This document shows positions 36,801 through 46,159 of a stretch of DNA of 64,000 nucleotides, one piece after another. The translations under genes were made by a program, and so were the position numbers. Location of the stretch: assembly GCA_016716885.1 (NCBI GenBank), contig JADJUV010000011.1, positions 1 through 64,000 on the forward strand, given 5' to 3'. Position 1 is the first letter of the stretch. Each line of letters starts with the position of its first letter. The stretch comes from Candidatus Trichofilum aggregatum. Lineage in GTDB: Bacteria > Chloroflexota > Anaerolineae > Promineifilales > Promineifilaceae. The notes under the pieces were generated by a model. The model worked only from the letters and a program-made list of their open reading frames with translations, made no database searches and was not told the origin of the DNA.

Positions 36801-37406
36801 GAGTAAGTTTTGGCAGGCCAGGTGAATGGCGACCAACGAAGTTGAGCAGGCGGTTTGCACGTTGAGGCTGGGGCCACGCAAATCCATCAGGTAGGAGACG
36901 CGAGTGGTGAGAAAATCTTTGTCGTTGCCCGTGTGGCGGAGCAGGAAAAAGCCGACAGACTGGAGTAAATCGGGGTTGGTAAGCAGGTTATAAGGCAGGT
37001 AAGCGTTGTGACCGGAGCCGCCATAAACCCCAATCGCCCCATCAAAACGGGCCGGATCATGCCCGGCATGTTCCAGGGCTTCCCAGCACACCTCCAAAAA
37101 GTGGCGGTGCTGAGGGTCCATGATGGCGGCGTCACGGGGGCTAAAACCAAAAAAAGCGGCGTCGAACTGCTCCATGTCATCCAGAATCGCGGCCGCGTTC
37201 ACATAATGAGGGTGCCGCAGGGTTTTCTCATCTACCCCGGCCTCACGCAGGGCCTCATCACTCAAAAAAGTAATCGCTTCCACCCCATCGCGTAAATTTT
37301 CCCAATACGTTGTAATGTTATTGGCTCCCGGAAACCGCCCCGCCATGCCCACTACAGCGATTTCGGTTCCGGTCAGGGAATCTAAAACTGATTGGTTTTT
37401 ATTCAT
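30820..37406 (-). CDS. Modular type I polyketide synthase KS-AT-KR-DH-ACP-TE, two frameshifts
   Basis: Three overlapping frames encode about 2190 residues. KS: active Cys187 in VQTACSTSLVA, His323 in YVETHGTGTPIGD, His363 in KSNIGHLD. AT: PGGGAQYTNMG, then Ser in MLGHSLGEYTAA and DVAAHSPMLEP (VAAH gives no clear extender specificity). KR: YLITGGLGGIGLVQARHLA with Tyr in GQVDYVGANAFLDAF. DH: DEHRLKDGTALIPGTGYLEM and HPALLDLATG. ACP: Ser in DDFFDLGGDSLMAIRL. TE: GGFSMGGEVAFEMA. The KR-before-DH order is unusual. The first frame break is within a heptamer array in the AT domain (35512-35553); deleting one unit restores the frame. The second is in a run of five C near 33134, where four C would give HPLLGRLISE. 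The NRPS gene lies 90 bases upstream, the Sfp gene downstream. Confidence 0.92.
32213..32261 (-). repeat. Heptamer array in the PKS DH-ACP linker, in frame
   Basis: Seven units of GAGGGCT/GAGTGCT/GAGGGGT type (plus strand) encode SPLTPQPSALSPQHS in the linker between the DH and ACP domains. Here the frame is intact on both sides. Confidence 0.85.
35512..35645 (-). repeat. Composite word-repeat insertion inside the PKS AT domain
   Basis: Three word types lie in series: six TGAGGGC heptamers (35512-35553), GAGACTGAG nonamers (about 35557-35600) and GAAACCTGA nonamers (about 35612-35645). They sit between the AT segment LDFNLGELLF and the conserved strand before GHSLGEY, where AT domains have a surface loop. 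The reading frame changes across the heptamers. Confidence 0.85.
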
Positions 37407-37419
37407 AAGCTGGTGCGGG

Positions 37420-37492
37420 TATGAAGTTTCGAGTTCGGAGTTTCGGGTTTCGAGTTATTAACTCGGAACTCTGAACTCAAAACTCGAAACAG
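37420..37492. repeat. GTTTCGAGT words with dyad, NRPS-PKS spacer
   Basis: AGTTTCGAGTTCGGAGTTTC is followed by AACTCAAAACTCGAAAC in complement, a long imperfect hairpin between the NRPS stop and the PKS start in one transcription unit. Confidence 0.7.
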
Positions 37493-37496
37493 GTTA

Positions 37497-40400
37497 CTAC
37501 CCTCGTACTCGTCGTTGTAATTGTTGGCGGCGGCGCTCGGCGCGGTCCAGAGTTTGCTGTAAATCGGTCTCAGTGCCCTGGTTGGGATCATGGTTTTGGC
37601 CCAAATGGTGGGCCAAGGCCCGAATGGTCGTGAACCGGAACAAGTCGGTGACGCTCAGCGGCCGCGCTATTTTTTCACTTATAAGCCGGTGCGCCTGCAC
37701 CGCCAGAATTGAATGTCCGCCAATATCAAAGAAATTATCATCCATGCCCACATGATCCAGGCCCAGTAGCTCTTGCCAGATAGCGGCAATTTGGGCTTCC
37801 ATGTCATTAGCTGGGGGAGTGAAGTGGGTTTCGGCCTGGGCGCGGGCCAATTGGGGGGCGGGCAGGGCTTTACGGTCAATTTTACGGTTGGGGGTGAGGG
37901 GGAAGGTGGGCAGGGTGATAAAGTGGGCCGGAACCATGAAGGTGGGCACGCGGCCGCGGACAAACTCTCGGATCGCCGCCCGATCAATGGTTTGCCCGGC
38001 CCTGGCCACCAGATAAGCCACCAGTTGTTTGTTGCCGGGTATATCCTCGCGGGCTACGACAACGGCCTGTTTAATGGCCGGATGTTCATGCAAATGTCGT
38101 TCGATTTCGCCTAATTCAATGCGATAACCACGAATTTTCACCTGGAAATCATTGCGCCCCAGGAACTCCACAGCCCCATCCGCCCGGTAACGAGCCAGAT
38201 CGCCGGTACGGTAAAGGCGTTGCGGCCCAGATTCATGCTGGTTGCCCACATCCAGTAGGGTATAAGCCACAAACCGCTCGGCTGTCAGGGCGGGGCGGTT
38301 GAGATACCCACGAGCGACCCCTTCACCCCCAATAAAGAGTTCACCCGCCACCCCCACAGGCGTGGGTTGTCCATACGCATCGAGAATAAACAGGCTGGTG
38401 TTGGCGATGGGATGACCGATGGGTACGGTGTGACCCTCACTGTAGACGGCCGGATCGACTCCGCTCACGGCCGACCAGATGGTTGTTTCGGTGGGGCCAT
38501 ACATATTGAGAATGCGGCCGCTAACCAAATCACGTAATTCATCTGCCAGCGCCACAGGGAAGGCTTCACCGCCCACACATAACACCTCAAGTTGGCGAAA
38601 GGCAGCCCGGCTCTGTTCATTATGCAGAAACATCTGGGCCATCGAGGGGGTACATTGCAGATAATTGACATTGTGTTGACGGATCAGGGCGGCAAAGGAG
38701 AGGTCTTGACCACTGGTGGGCGCGGGTTGGGCCGCCTGGCGCACCTGGTTCAGATAAGGCAGGTGGCGCAGAACCAACTCTGAGGGCACGCCGTAATCAA
38801 TCAGGCAGGCAATTTCATCTACGCCGATGGCCTTGAGCTGGTTGACCAGCTCCAGACACCGTTCGACCGGACCAAAAAGGCCACTATCGGCAAAATAACG
38901 TTCAAAGGCGTGATCAAGGATGGCGTTCTTTTCCTCATCACTCAAAGTTTTGGCGCTGAACATCTCCCGTAAACTTAGACCGGTAGCCTGAGCTTTGTCT
39001 TTGAAGGTGGGAAACGACCAGGCCGCCTTTTCGGTCAGATCAAGCGCACTGGCCAGATATTGTTTCATCGGTTCCCGCACGATTTCCCGGACAGATTCCG
39101 TGTTGTCACCCACAAAGGTGTGCAGCATGAGGGTAAGTTGCCCCTGCCCCGCATGACCCGCTTCCTGCCAGGCTTGCCGGTAGAGGGCGATTTTTTCGGC
39201 CAACTCGCTGGTGCTTTGGCCCAACAGGTGGGTGAGCAGGTTGTATCCTTTGGCTCCAGCCATCTGGAAGGTTTCCGGGTTGCCCGCGGCCGTGACCCAG
39301 GTGGGCAAATGGGGCTGGATGGGGTGGGGCAGGGTACGCACGGTCACGTCGCGCCCGTTGGGGCCAGGGAAGGTCACGGCTTCGCCTTGCCACAGCTTGT
39401 GAATGATTTCGATGTCGCGGAACATCTGATTTTTGCGGTCGGCAAAGGTTTCCGGGCGCAAAACGAAGTCATTGGGTTGCCAGCCAGCGGCGAAGGAGAT
39501 GCCCACCCTCCCGTTGGAGAGGTTATCTACCAGAGACCACTCTTCGGTGATGCGGATGGGATGGTGGAGCGGCGAGACACAACTACCGGCCCGGATTTTG
39601 ACGTTTTGGGTGATGGCGGCAATGGCGGCACTGGCAACCGCGGGGTTGGGGTAGAGACCACCGAAAGCGCCAAAATGTCGTTCGGGGGTCCAGATGGCGG
39701 CGAAGCCGTTTTGGTCGGCAAATTTAGCTCCTTCAAGCAAGATGCGGTATTTGTCGGCCGGGTTTTCCCCGGCGTCGCTGGCAAAGTAGAAGAGGCTGAA
39801 ATCAAGGGGGCGACTGGTGGGCGTCGCGGCCGCGTCCCATTTCTCCGCATACAACACCACCTTAAAACCTCGGCACAACGTCCAAAACAGCTCCAGAACC
39901 GAAATATCAAAGGAGAGGCTGGTAACGGCCAACCAGGTTCCCGGCGGGTTATGTGGAATATGATCATCCATGCCCGCGAAGAAGTTGAGCACCTGGCGAT
40001 GTTCGATCATAACCCCCTTGGGTTGGCCGGTGGAGCCAGAGGTATAGATGACGTAAGCCAGATTGGCGGCCTTGACGGCAGAGGTGGGGGTGCTGTGGCT
40101 GGGGTACTGGCTAATCGTGCTCCAGCCGCTGTCCAGACAGATGACCTGAGCCTGGTGTGGGGGCAGAGCGGGCTGGAGATGGGCCTGGGTGAGGATAACG
40201 GGCGCGGCCGCGTCGCTCAACATAAAGGCCAACCGGTCGGTCGGGTAATCGGGGTCTAGCGGCAGGTAGGCGGCGCCAGCCTTGAGCACGGCCAACAAGG
40301 CTACCATCAGCTCCAGCGAACGATCCAGATACAGCCCCACACAACTTTCCGGGCCTACACCTTGTTGCTGCAAATAATGGGCTAACTGGTTGGCCCGACT

Positions 40401-42173
40401 GTTTAACTGACGATAGGTTAACTGGTGAGGGCCAGACACAACGGCCACGGCATCTGGTGTGCGCGTTACCTGTTGCTCAAACAGGTGGTGCAGACAACGA
40501 TCACGCGGATAACTGGTCTGGGTATTATTCCAGGCCACCAGCATTTCTTGTTGCTCATCTGCATTCAGCAAAGAAAGCAGAGACAGGGGGCGTTCTGGCT
40601 GGCTGAGAAGTTGCTGACCAAAGGTGATAAATTGAACCACCATGCGCTCGGCATCGGCGGGAGTGAGATAGGCCGGGTGATAGTGCCATTGGCACTGGTT
40701 ATCGGTGAAGGTGACCAGAATAGCGGCTGTGGGCTGGTTGGCAACGACGGGTGGATGGCTGACGAGACTGATGATAAGGGGATACGTGGGCGCGGCCGCG
40801 AGTTCGGGTGTGCGAGGTATGAGGTCACGCGCATAGCTTTGCCCTTTTTGGGTGCGTGTGATACGGCTTAACGCCAGGCGCAGATTGTCGCGGCCGCTGG
40901 TCGGAAAAGAGGCCGTCAGGTTGAGCGGGACAACCGGGGCAAAATCGGGGAATGGGGCCAGTGACTCCTGCCATATCTGGTGATCATGAAACCCTACGGT
41001 GAGTTGTGACTGTCCGACGAGGCGCGCCAGGTAAAGGCCAAACAGAGCAGCGGCAAAGGTGGGCAAAGGGGTTTGGGTTGCGGCCGCGGCCGCTTGCCAT
41101 TCACCCGGCAAAGGGCAATCGAGTTGCGTGGGGTAAGCCGTAGCGCGAGCCAGAGACTCAGATGTTGGCTCTACTGTCAGGTACGGGATTTCAAGGGGGG
41201 TGTTCTGGCTCAGGGCCTGACGCCAAAACGGCTCCTGGCGGGCCAGCACTTCGGTGCGGCTGGTTAAGACCTGCCCCGTGATTTCGTCCAGGTCGGGCAA
41301 AATCGTTCCCACGGTCCAGACTGGTTCGGCGGGTTGGCCATTCAGGGTACGGAATTGGCTCAGAATGACATCGTAGGTCGTTGTGGCAACTTGTACACCA
41401 GCGGGAGTGACCTGCGTAATAACACCTGGGGCTTGCTGGGAAGGCGTGTCCGTTACACTCAGTTGCCCCACTAGAAGCTCTTTCACTTTGGGCAAGGTGA
41501 GGGGGTTGGGTACGGGGCCAAAGGTCAGGGCACGGACCAGGGCGCTGAGTTGTTCGGCGGATTGGGACCAGCGCAGGTTCGCGGCCGCGAATGGGCGTTG
41601 GTTTTTGCCAAAATAGGTGCGCTGGGTGAAATCTTGTGGCTGAGGGGTGAGTTGTCCCGTGGACAGACTCTCTAGAAGTTCCGTAAAGGACGCGGCCGCT
41701 TCCGTATAACAACGCGCATTCAGTGTAAAGGCCGTTTCATCAGCCACAAGCGGAAAATGACGCTGGAGCAAAATGCGCCCCTCATCTAGCCCGGCTACCA
41801 TCTCATGCCAGGTAATACCATGCATCATTTCCTGGTTAAGAATCGCCCAAGAAGTAGCATTCAAACCGGCATAACGAGGCAAGGGGCCATCGTGAAAATT
41901 AATTGCCATTTGTTCAGGCAACCTTAACACCGCCTCAGGCACAATAGACAGATTAGCAATACTAAAAAAATAGTCGAATGGCCGTTGGCCCAGAATGGTG
42001 AGCCAATCGGATTGGGGATGATAGACAGGGATGTGGTGGGTTTCGGCCCAACTGACTATCGTGTCATGGCTAGTGATGATACCAAGGATGGTATGGCCCT
42101 GTGACTCTAGTTGAGCGGCACATTGTATAAGTAGCGTGCCTTCACCCATAAGGAAACAACGAAAAGATGACAT
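37497..42173 (-). CDS. NRPS: formyltransferase, half-condensation, adenylation with inserted LLM monooxygenase, carrier
   Basis: 1558 residues. The N-terminal formyltransferase (1-200) keeps the catalytic set Asn92 and His94 in INFHDGPLPRYAG and Asp130 in MVAGLDEGRILLQ. Residues about 310-545 resemble only the C-terminal half of a condensation domain; no HHxxxDG is present. Adenylation follows: YVIYTSGSTGQPKGVMIEH (A3), LSFDISVLELFW (A4). A luciferase-like flavin monooxygenase of the MupA/Atu3671 type is inserted at about 790-1130 (FYFASDAGENPADKY, IWTPERHFGAFGGLYPNP), then adenylation resumes with LCVGGEAFP, NMYGPTETTIWS and YRTGDLARY. The carrier Ser is near 1488 in FFDIGGHSILA. The tail DLQQTLDRAERRRQQLQRR looks like a docking helix for the following PKS. 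It would activate one amino acid, oxidise it and pass it on. Confidence 0.92.
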   Translation of the reverse strand: MSSFRCFLMGEGTLLIQCAAQLESQGHTILGIITSHDTIVSWAETHHIPVYHPQSDWLTILGQRPFDYFFSIANLSIVPEAVLRLPEQMAINFHDGPLPRYAGLNATSWAILNQEMMHGITWHEMVAGLDEGRILLQRHFPLVADETAFTLNARCYTEAAASFTELLESLSTGQLTPQPQDFTQRTYFGKNQRPFAAANLRWSQSAEQLSALVRALTFGPVPNPLTLPKVKELLVGQLSVTDTPSQQAPGVITQVTPAGVQVATTTYDVILSQFRTLNGQPAEPVWTVGTILPDLDEITGQVLTSRTEVLARQEPFWRQALSQNTPLEIPYLTVEPTSESLARATAYPTQLDCPLPGEWQAAAAATQTPLPTFAAALFGLYLARLVGQSQLTVGFHDHQIWQESLAPFPDFAPVVPLNLTASFPTSGRDNLRLALSRITRTQKGQSYARDLIPRTPELAAAPTYPLIISLVSHPPVVANQPTAAILVTFTDNQCQWHYHPAYLTPADAERMVVQFITFGQQLLSQPERPLSLLSLLNADEQQEMLVAWNNTQTSYPRDRCLHHLFEQQVTRTPDAVAVVSGPHQLTYRQLNSRANQLAHYLQQQGVGPESCVGLYLDRSLELMVALLAVLKAGAAYLPLDPDYPTDRLAFMLSDAAAPVILTQAHLQPALPPHQAQVICLDSGWSTISQYPSHSTPTSAVKAANLAYVIYTSGSTGQPKGVMIEHRQVLNFFAGMDDHIPHNPPGTWLAVTSLSFDISVLELFWTLCRGFKVVLYAEKWDAAATPTSRPLDFSLFYFASDAGENPADKYRILLEGAKFADQNGFAAIWTPERHFGAFGGLYPNPAVASAAIAAITQNVKIRAGSCVSPLHHPIRITEEWSLVDNLSNGRVGISFAAGWQPNDFVLRPETFADRKNQMFRDIEIIHKLWQGEAVTFPGPNGRDVTVRTLPHPIQPHLPTWVTAAGNPETFQMAGAKGYNLLTHLLGQSTSELAEKIALYRQAWQEAGHAGQGQLTLMLHTFVGDNTESVREIVREPMKQYLASALDLTEKAAWSFPTFKDKAQATGLSLREMFSAKTLSDEEKNAILDHAFERYFADSGLFGPVERCLELVNQLKAIGVDEIACLIDYGVPSELVLRHLPYLNQVRQAAQPAPTSGQDLSFAALIRQHNVNYLQCTPSMAQMFLHNEQSRAAFRQLEVLCVGGEAFPVALADELRDLVSGRILNMYGPTETTIWSAVSGVDPAVYSEGHTVPIGHPIANTSLFILDAYGQPTPVGVAGELFIGGEGVARGYLNRPALTAERFVAYTLLDVGNQHESGPQRLYRTGDLARYRADGAVEFLGRNDFQVKIRGYRIELGEIERHLHEHPAIKQAVVVAREDIPGNKQLVAYLVARAGQTIDRAAIREFVRGRVPTFMVPAHFITLPTFPLTPNRKIDRKALPAPQLARAQAETHFTPPANDMEAQIAAIWQELLGLDHVGMDDNFFDIGGHSILAVQAHRLISEKIARPLSVTDLFRFTTIRALAHHLGQNHDPNQGTETDLQQTLDRAERRRQQLQRRVRG

Positions 42174-42317
42174 ATATTCACCTGAATGATAAGGAGTTAC
42201 CCTGTCACTTTACTGGTGTCCCGATTCTGCCCGTGGTAGCCAGAAAGCAAAACCATTTTCTTGGTAATCAGGCGTAATTACAATGGGCAATTTGTCAATG
42301 GGTGTGTTCCTAATGAA

Positions 42318-42386
42318 TTAGAGGAGAAAAGCATCCCCATATGCCGACCCGTTCGCATCTGGGAATGCTCACGCCTCACTCTCAAC
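42318..42386. repeat. Family A palindromic element, diverged copy
   Basis: GAGGAGAAAAGCATCCCCAT, CCGTTCGCATCTGGGAATGC and TCACGCCTCACTCTC follow the same order as the copy at 47661-47787 with many substitutions. Confidence 0.6.
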
Positions 42387-42824
42387 CGAAATGAAACACA
42401 TCCTTTGTTAATCTCCTCAAGAGACTCAATGATGAGTAAAGGACATGAAATGGGGGTTAGGACAAAAAGGTGATTAAGGGCTGTCCATATAAACGGGTTA
42501 TTTAACAAATACCAACCATTTCCATCCCAATGACAACTAGTAAATCAGCGGAATCGCCTGGAATCCATAGAGAAGTATGGCCTTTCGTCAATTACAGCCC
42601 GGCTTAAGGTAGCTACTCACCGAGTATATTTTCCGACAACCGCAATGAGATTTAGTTTACTCGACTTTGAAACAAACCTATTTTCTGGGTTCTTTCGGGA
42701 TTCGCAAGGTATCGGCCAATGGTGGGGCTGGCCTTGTAACTGCCCAGACGAGGACAACCACAAGGGTTGCCCCTACAGAGTACCTTATGAGTTAACTTCT
42801 TGTACAGTAAGCAAGATAGAGGTT

Positions 42825-42914
42825 ACACAGAGATTCACAGAGAAAAGCCAAGACCGTTTTTATAACTCTGTGTATCTCTGTGTCTTCTCTGTGAACCTCT
42901 GTGTCCTTCTTTTT
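42825..42914. repeat. ACACAGAGA-type palindrome, copy 1
   Basis: TTACACAGAGATTCACAGAG is followed after about 25 bases by CTCTGTGTATCTCTGTGTC and CTCTGTGAACCTCTGTGTCC. A close relative is at 53104-53226. Confidence 0.7.
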
Positions 42915-43299
42915 GGTTCTGGCTTGTCCAGGTTAGGATCACCCCGCGAAATCCCAAGGATCAAGGATTAAATAACCTACGGAACTGAGACGAGAGACTC
43001 GACCAGCTTTACCTAAGCCCTTCGTAGATTGAGTCGGAAGACCCATCCCCTACCCCCTTCCCGGCGGGAAGGGGGAGACGCGCGTGTTTTGGGCCTTCGC
43101 CCTGAAAAAAAAGTTCCCCGCCCATGAAAAATTGGGTAGTCATTCCGCAGGAACGCCACGGGTTAGGAATCCAAAGCGGACCTCGGAAGGAAAATACCAG
43201 GACACGATGCCACAGTGCTAAAAAATCGGACTTTGGAAAAGCCATGTTCACAGGTCTGGCTTGACGACCCATCAGGCCAATGTTAGGATACAGTTTGTC

Positions 43300-43681
43300 A
43301 GGTTGGTTGGGTGATCGCGGGGCTGTTTCAGCTTCGAGGAAAGTCCGCACTCCATAGGGCACGGTGCCGGCTAACGGCCGGGCGGGGCGACCCGACAGCA
43401 AGTGCAACAGAGAGGTACATTGCCCCGGGTGCTTCGGCACTGGGGGTGAGGGTGAAACGGTGGTGTAAGAGACCACCGGCGGGGGCAGTAATGTTATCGG
43501 CCAGGCAAACCTCACCGGGAGCAAGGTCAAGCAGGGCGAAGCCGGTCTTTGACCGGCACGAGGCGGCTCGTCTCATCAATACGTCCGGGTAGACTGCTAG
43601 AGTGACCCAGTAATGGTTCACCCAGAGAGATGATCACCACCTGCGCCAGCAGGTACAGAATGCGGCTTATAGACCAACTTG
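43300..43681 (+). ncRNA. rnpB: RNase P RNA
   Basis: This is the catalytic RNA that trims the 5' leader of tRNA precursors. The conserved 5' core GAGGAAAGTCCGCACTCC (near 43337) and the 3' core ACAGAATGCGGCTTATAGACC (43655-43675) are the hallmark P4/J regions of bacterial class A RNA. The ends pair as GGTTGGT with ACCAAC to form P1. Between them are GTGCCGGCTAACGGCCGG and GCAACAGAGAGGTACATTGC-like arms. Length is about 380 bases, as usual. Open frames across it on both strands are shadows. End positions are accurate to a few bases. Confidence 0.93.
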
Positions 43682-43819
43682 ACAAGCCAATGAATAATGA
43701 ACAGGTGTTACTCAGTTGTTTGTGAACAGTGAGGGGCTAACCCTGTTCCTTGTTCATTGTCTGTAGGGCAATATCTAGAAATATTGCCCACAACCACCAA
43801 AATCATTCAAGGGGTAAAC

Positions 43820-44298
43820 ATGTCAGTCAACATATTATTTGTCTGTCTGGGGAATATTTGTCGTTCGCCAATGGCTGAGGCGGTGTTCCAGCAGATGGTA
43901 AAGGCAGCCGGGCTAGAGGGGGAAATTAAGGTGGACTCGGCGGGAACAGGCTCCTGGCATGAGGGTGAAACGGCTCACCCCGGAACCTTAAAGGTGTTGC
44001 GAAAACACGGGATTGCTTATGATGGACGAGCCAGACAGGTGCGGCCGCAAGATTTCACGCTCGCCAACAGTTATATTGTGGTAATGGATGAGAGTAACCT
44101 CCATAACGTACGTCGCTTGACCAACACACATCAACATTTATTCCGTCTGCTAGAGTTGCTGACAAGAGAACACAGCAGCGCAGCGGTTTGGATGTGCCAG
44201 ACCCTTATTACACGGGCAATTTTGAGCACGTTTATCAACTCGTTGAAGAAAGCTGTCGTAACTTGCTCGCAACGATCCGGCAACGGGAAGGGTTATAG
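43820..44298 (+). CDS. Low-molecular-weight protein-tyrosine phosphatase, frameshifted
   Basis: The start MSVNILFVCLGNICRSPMAE contains the CX5R phosphate loop (CLGNICRS). HEGETAHPGTLKVLRKHGI and YIVVMDESNLHNVRRL are typical. The general-acid loop DVPDPYYTGNFEHVY and the end LLATIRQREGL with stop 44296-44298 are in the next frame. The shift lies between about 44160 and 44195, and both parts join to the normal size of about 160 residues. It removes phosphate from tyrosine or acts on small phospho-compounds. It follows rnpB in the same direction after a dyad-rich spacer. Confidence 0.85.
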
Positions 44299-44426
44299 CG
44301 ATAGACATTTAAAGGTTGAGTTCACTGAAAGGAGGCACAAAATGCACGAATTTTTTCTGGTGAATTTGCCTCTTTGCGGGCGTTATTTCAGTAGACTCAC
44401 AATTGCATATAACTGGGAGGCGACCA

Positions 44427-45572
44427 ATGGGACGGGATGTTATTGTTGTGGGGGCGGGACCTGGGGGAGCGACAACAGCGATGGCTCTGGCACAAAAGGG
44501 GCATGATGTTTTGCTATTGGATAGACAGGAATTCCCTCGCGATAAAATCTGCGGTGATGGCGTTCCTGCCAGTGCCATCCACATTTTGAACCAGTTGGGA
44601 ATGGCGGAGAAGATAGCCCAAGCGGATTTTTATCCCATTAAAAGCCTGTCGTTGGTTTCTCCTCGTGGGTATGCCTTAAAGACTGAACTTAGTCTTACTC
44701 ATGATGGGGCTGATTCCTATGTGGTACCCCGTTTAAAATTCGATAACGTTCTTTACCAACACGCATTAGATTCTGGGGCCGAATTTTGTCAGGCCCAGGT
44801 GATGGAGCCATTATTGGAACGCGGCCGCGTCGTCGGTGTTCGCGCCCGTTATCAAAATAGTATTCAAGAGATCCGGGCCCGTCTGGTGATTGCCGCGGAT
44901 GGTGTCACCTCAACCATAGCCCGGGCTTTGCGCCCCGATAAACAGCAAAACAGTCACCGGGCTGTGGCTATCCGAGCTTATGTGGACAACTTTGTCGAAC
45001 ATGCTCATGAGGTGGAGTTTTACCTGTACAAAGGTATCTTACCCGGTTATGCCTGGATTTTTCCCACCGGTGAAGGTCAGGCCAATATAGGTTTGGGCAT
45101 CCGGTTAGACCATTTTCGCCGCATGAAAGGCAACCTGGAAAAAATGCTCGATCACTTCCTTAATATGGCTGATATTAAGAAGCGTTTCACACCAACGACA
45201 CGGATTCATGGGTTTGCCAGTTGGCAGCTCAACTTTGGTTCACAGCCCATGCAACGGGCTTATGAAGGGGCCATACTCGTGGGAGATGCGGCCAGCTTGA
45301 TTAACCCACTTACAGGGGGCGGCATTTGTAATGCGCTTATTTCGGCCGAGCTTGCGGCCGCGGTCGCCCATGAAGCCCTCCAAGAAAACGACCTTTCCCG
45401 TGAGCGGCTAAAGCAATATGAAACCCGGTGTAACCAGGCCCTTTGGCCCAGCATGAAACGGTCCTTTTTGATGCAACAATGGCTTGTCCCTTACCCGTTT
45501 CTATTAGAAGGTCTTATTCGTAGCCTGGGAGCTAACAGCAGTTTTGCCCAAACATTCCTGACCAAATTTTAA
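44427..45572 (+). CDS. Geranylgeranyl reductase family FAD-dependent protein
   Basis: The 381-residue flavoprotein has the dinucleotide motif VIVVGAGPGGATTAMALAQK at the N-terminus, DKICGDGVPASAIHIL, the substrate-side motif YVVPRLKFDNVLYQHA, and the second FAD motif ILVGDAASLINPLTGGGIC. These define the GGR/digeranylgeranylglycerophospholipid reductase family, which saturates isoprenoid chains or reduces related polycyclic compounds. ATG 44427 follows GGAGG by seven bases. With HMG-CoA reductase at 24394 it hints at isoprenoid lipid or quinone modification. Confidence 0.88.
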   Translation: MGRDVIVVGAGPGGATTAMALAQKGHDVLLLDRQEFPRDKICGDGVPASAIHILNQLGMAEKIAQADFYPIKSLSLVSPRGYALKTELSLTHDGADSYVVPRLKFDNVLYQHALDSGAEFCQAQVMEPLLERGRVVGVRARYQNSIQEIRARLVIAADGVTSTIARALRPDKQQNSHRAVAIRAYVDNFVEHAHEVEFYLYKGILPGYAWIFPTGEGQANIGLGIRLDHFRRMKGNLEKMLDHFLNMADIKKRFTPTTRIHGFASWQLNFGSQPMQRAYEGAILVGDAASLINPLTGGGICNALISAELAAAVAHEALQENDLSRERLKQYETRCNQALWPSMKRSFLMQQWLVPYPFLLEGLIRSLGANSSFAQTFLTKF

Positions 45573-45655
45573 TCGGGAAAACTTAAGCCTCCTTGTAAGA
45601 CCCTCTTGGTACTCTGGGTACATTGCCCTTGTACATCAAAACAAAACCTTCTATA

Positions 45656-45976
45656 ATGCCTACATCGGTTGCCAGAATTGAAGTGAGGAAACCAGCGGTG
45701 TCACACAAAAACGAAATTCAGGTATCTGTTCACCAAACCAATGGTAAAAAACCAGTGGCTCGTATTGCCTTGAACGGTTACAACATTGATTCTGGTGGTG
45801 CGCTAGGGATGAGTGGCGCGATGCGGAGTTTTCGCATCATTAAAGGTGATTTGTGGGATCAATGGAACAACCAGGAAATGTTGACCATTCGTGATGATGA
45901 GCAGAGTGAAGCCCAAATCAGAATTGCCGCCTTGCCCGCCGAAGATGATAGTTTTGGTTTTGTTGAATTTATCTAA
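45656..45976 (+). CDS. Conserved-looking small protein of unknown function
   Basis: I do not recognise this family. About 106 residues with no signal peptide or membrane segment; the sequence reads HKNEIQVSVHQTNGKKPVAR then IALNGYNIDSGGALGMSGAM and an acidic C-terminus ending DDSFGFVEFI. ATG 45656 (MPTSVARIEV) is as likely as 45623. Its own terminator follows 27 bases after the stop, and codon use resembles its neighbours, so it is probably real. Confidence 0.55.
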   Translation: MPTSVARIEVRKPAVSHKNEIQVSVHQTNGKKPVARIALNGYNIDSGGALGMSGAMRSFRIIKGDLWDQWNNQEMLTIRDDEQSEAQIRIAALPAEDDSFGFVEFI

Positions 45977-46002
45977 ACGTTCAAGTCGCCCACACCCATA
46001 CC

Positions 46003-46028
46003 AAACCCCGATTAATCGGGGTTTTTTT
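46003..46028 (+). terminator. Rho-independent terminator
   Basis: A perfect dyad AACCCCGATT / AATCGGGGTT with seven T follows the small unknown gene and precedes glgA. Confidence 0.9.
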
Positions 46029-46159
46029 ATGCCTGCTACCGGCATCGTTTGTTTGTATTTCCCACCTTTTCCCGCTATAACTAAGCCACTTTTCAACCAG
46101 TTGTGGTTACACCCTTGCCAATACACTGGGCCATCTCATTTCTCAGGTTTCAGCCAATC

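Larger units (their letters stand above)
42174..43299. other. Gene-poor spacer between NRPS and rnpB
   Basis: No coding region is convincing: frames here have no recognisable domain and run through dispersed palindromes. It holds the divergent control region of the NRPS gene (ATG 42173), a family A element remnant, an ACACAGAGA palindrome, and a GGGAAGGGGG-type hairpin near 43055-43078. It is also the longest stretch without the GCGGCCGC octamer. Confidence 0.6.

Noticed and set aside
38780..39810. Free-standing luciferase-like monooxygenase gene
   Set aside because: It has no start or stop of its own and is continuous with adenylation motifs on both sides, so it is a domain insertion in the NRPS.
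39060..40259. 399-codon open frame on the plus strand
   Set aside because: It is antisense to the luciferase-like and adenylation parts of the NRPS, has no recognisable domain and arises from high GC codon bias.
42645..42971. 108-codon plus-strand open frame
   Set aside because: About a third of it is the ACACAGAGA palindrome and the rest has no conserved feature or good ribosome binding site.
43009..43621. Open frames of 90-170 codons on both strands
   Set aside because: They overlap RNase P RNA, whose conserved cores are unmistakable, and read as arginine/proline-rich shadows.
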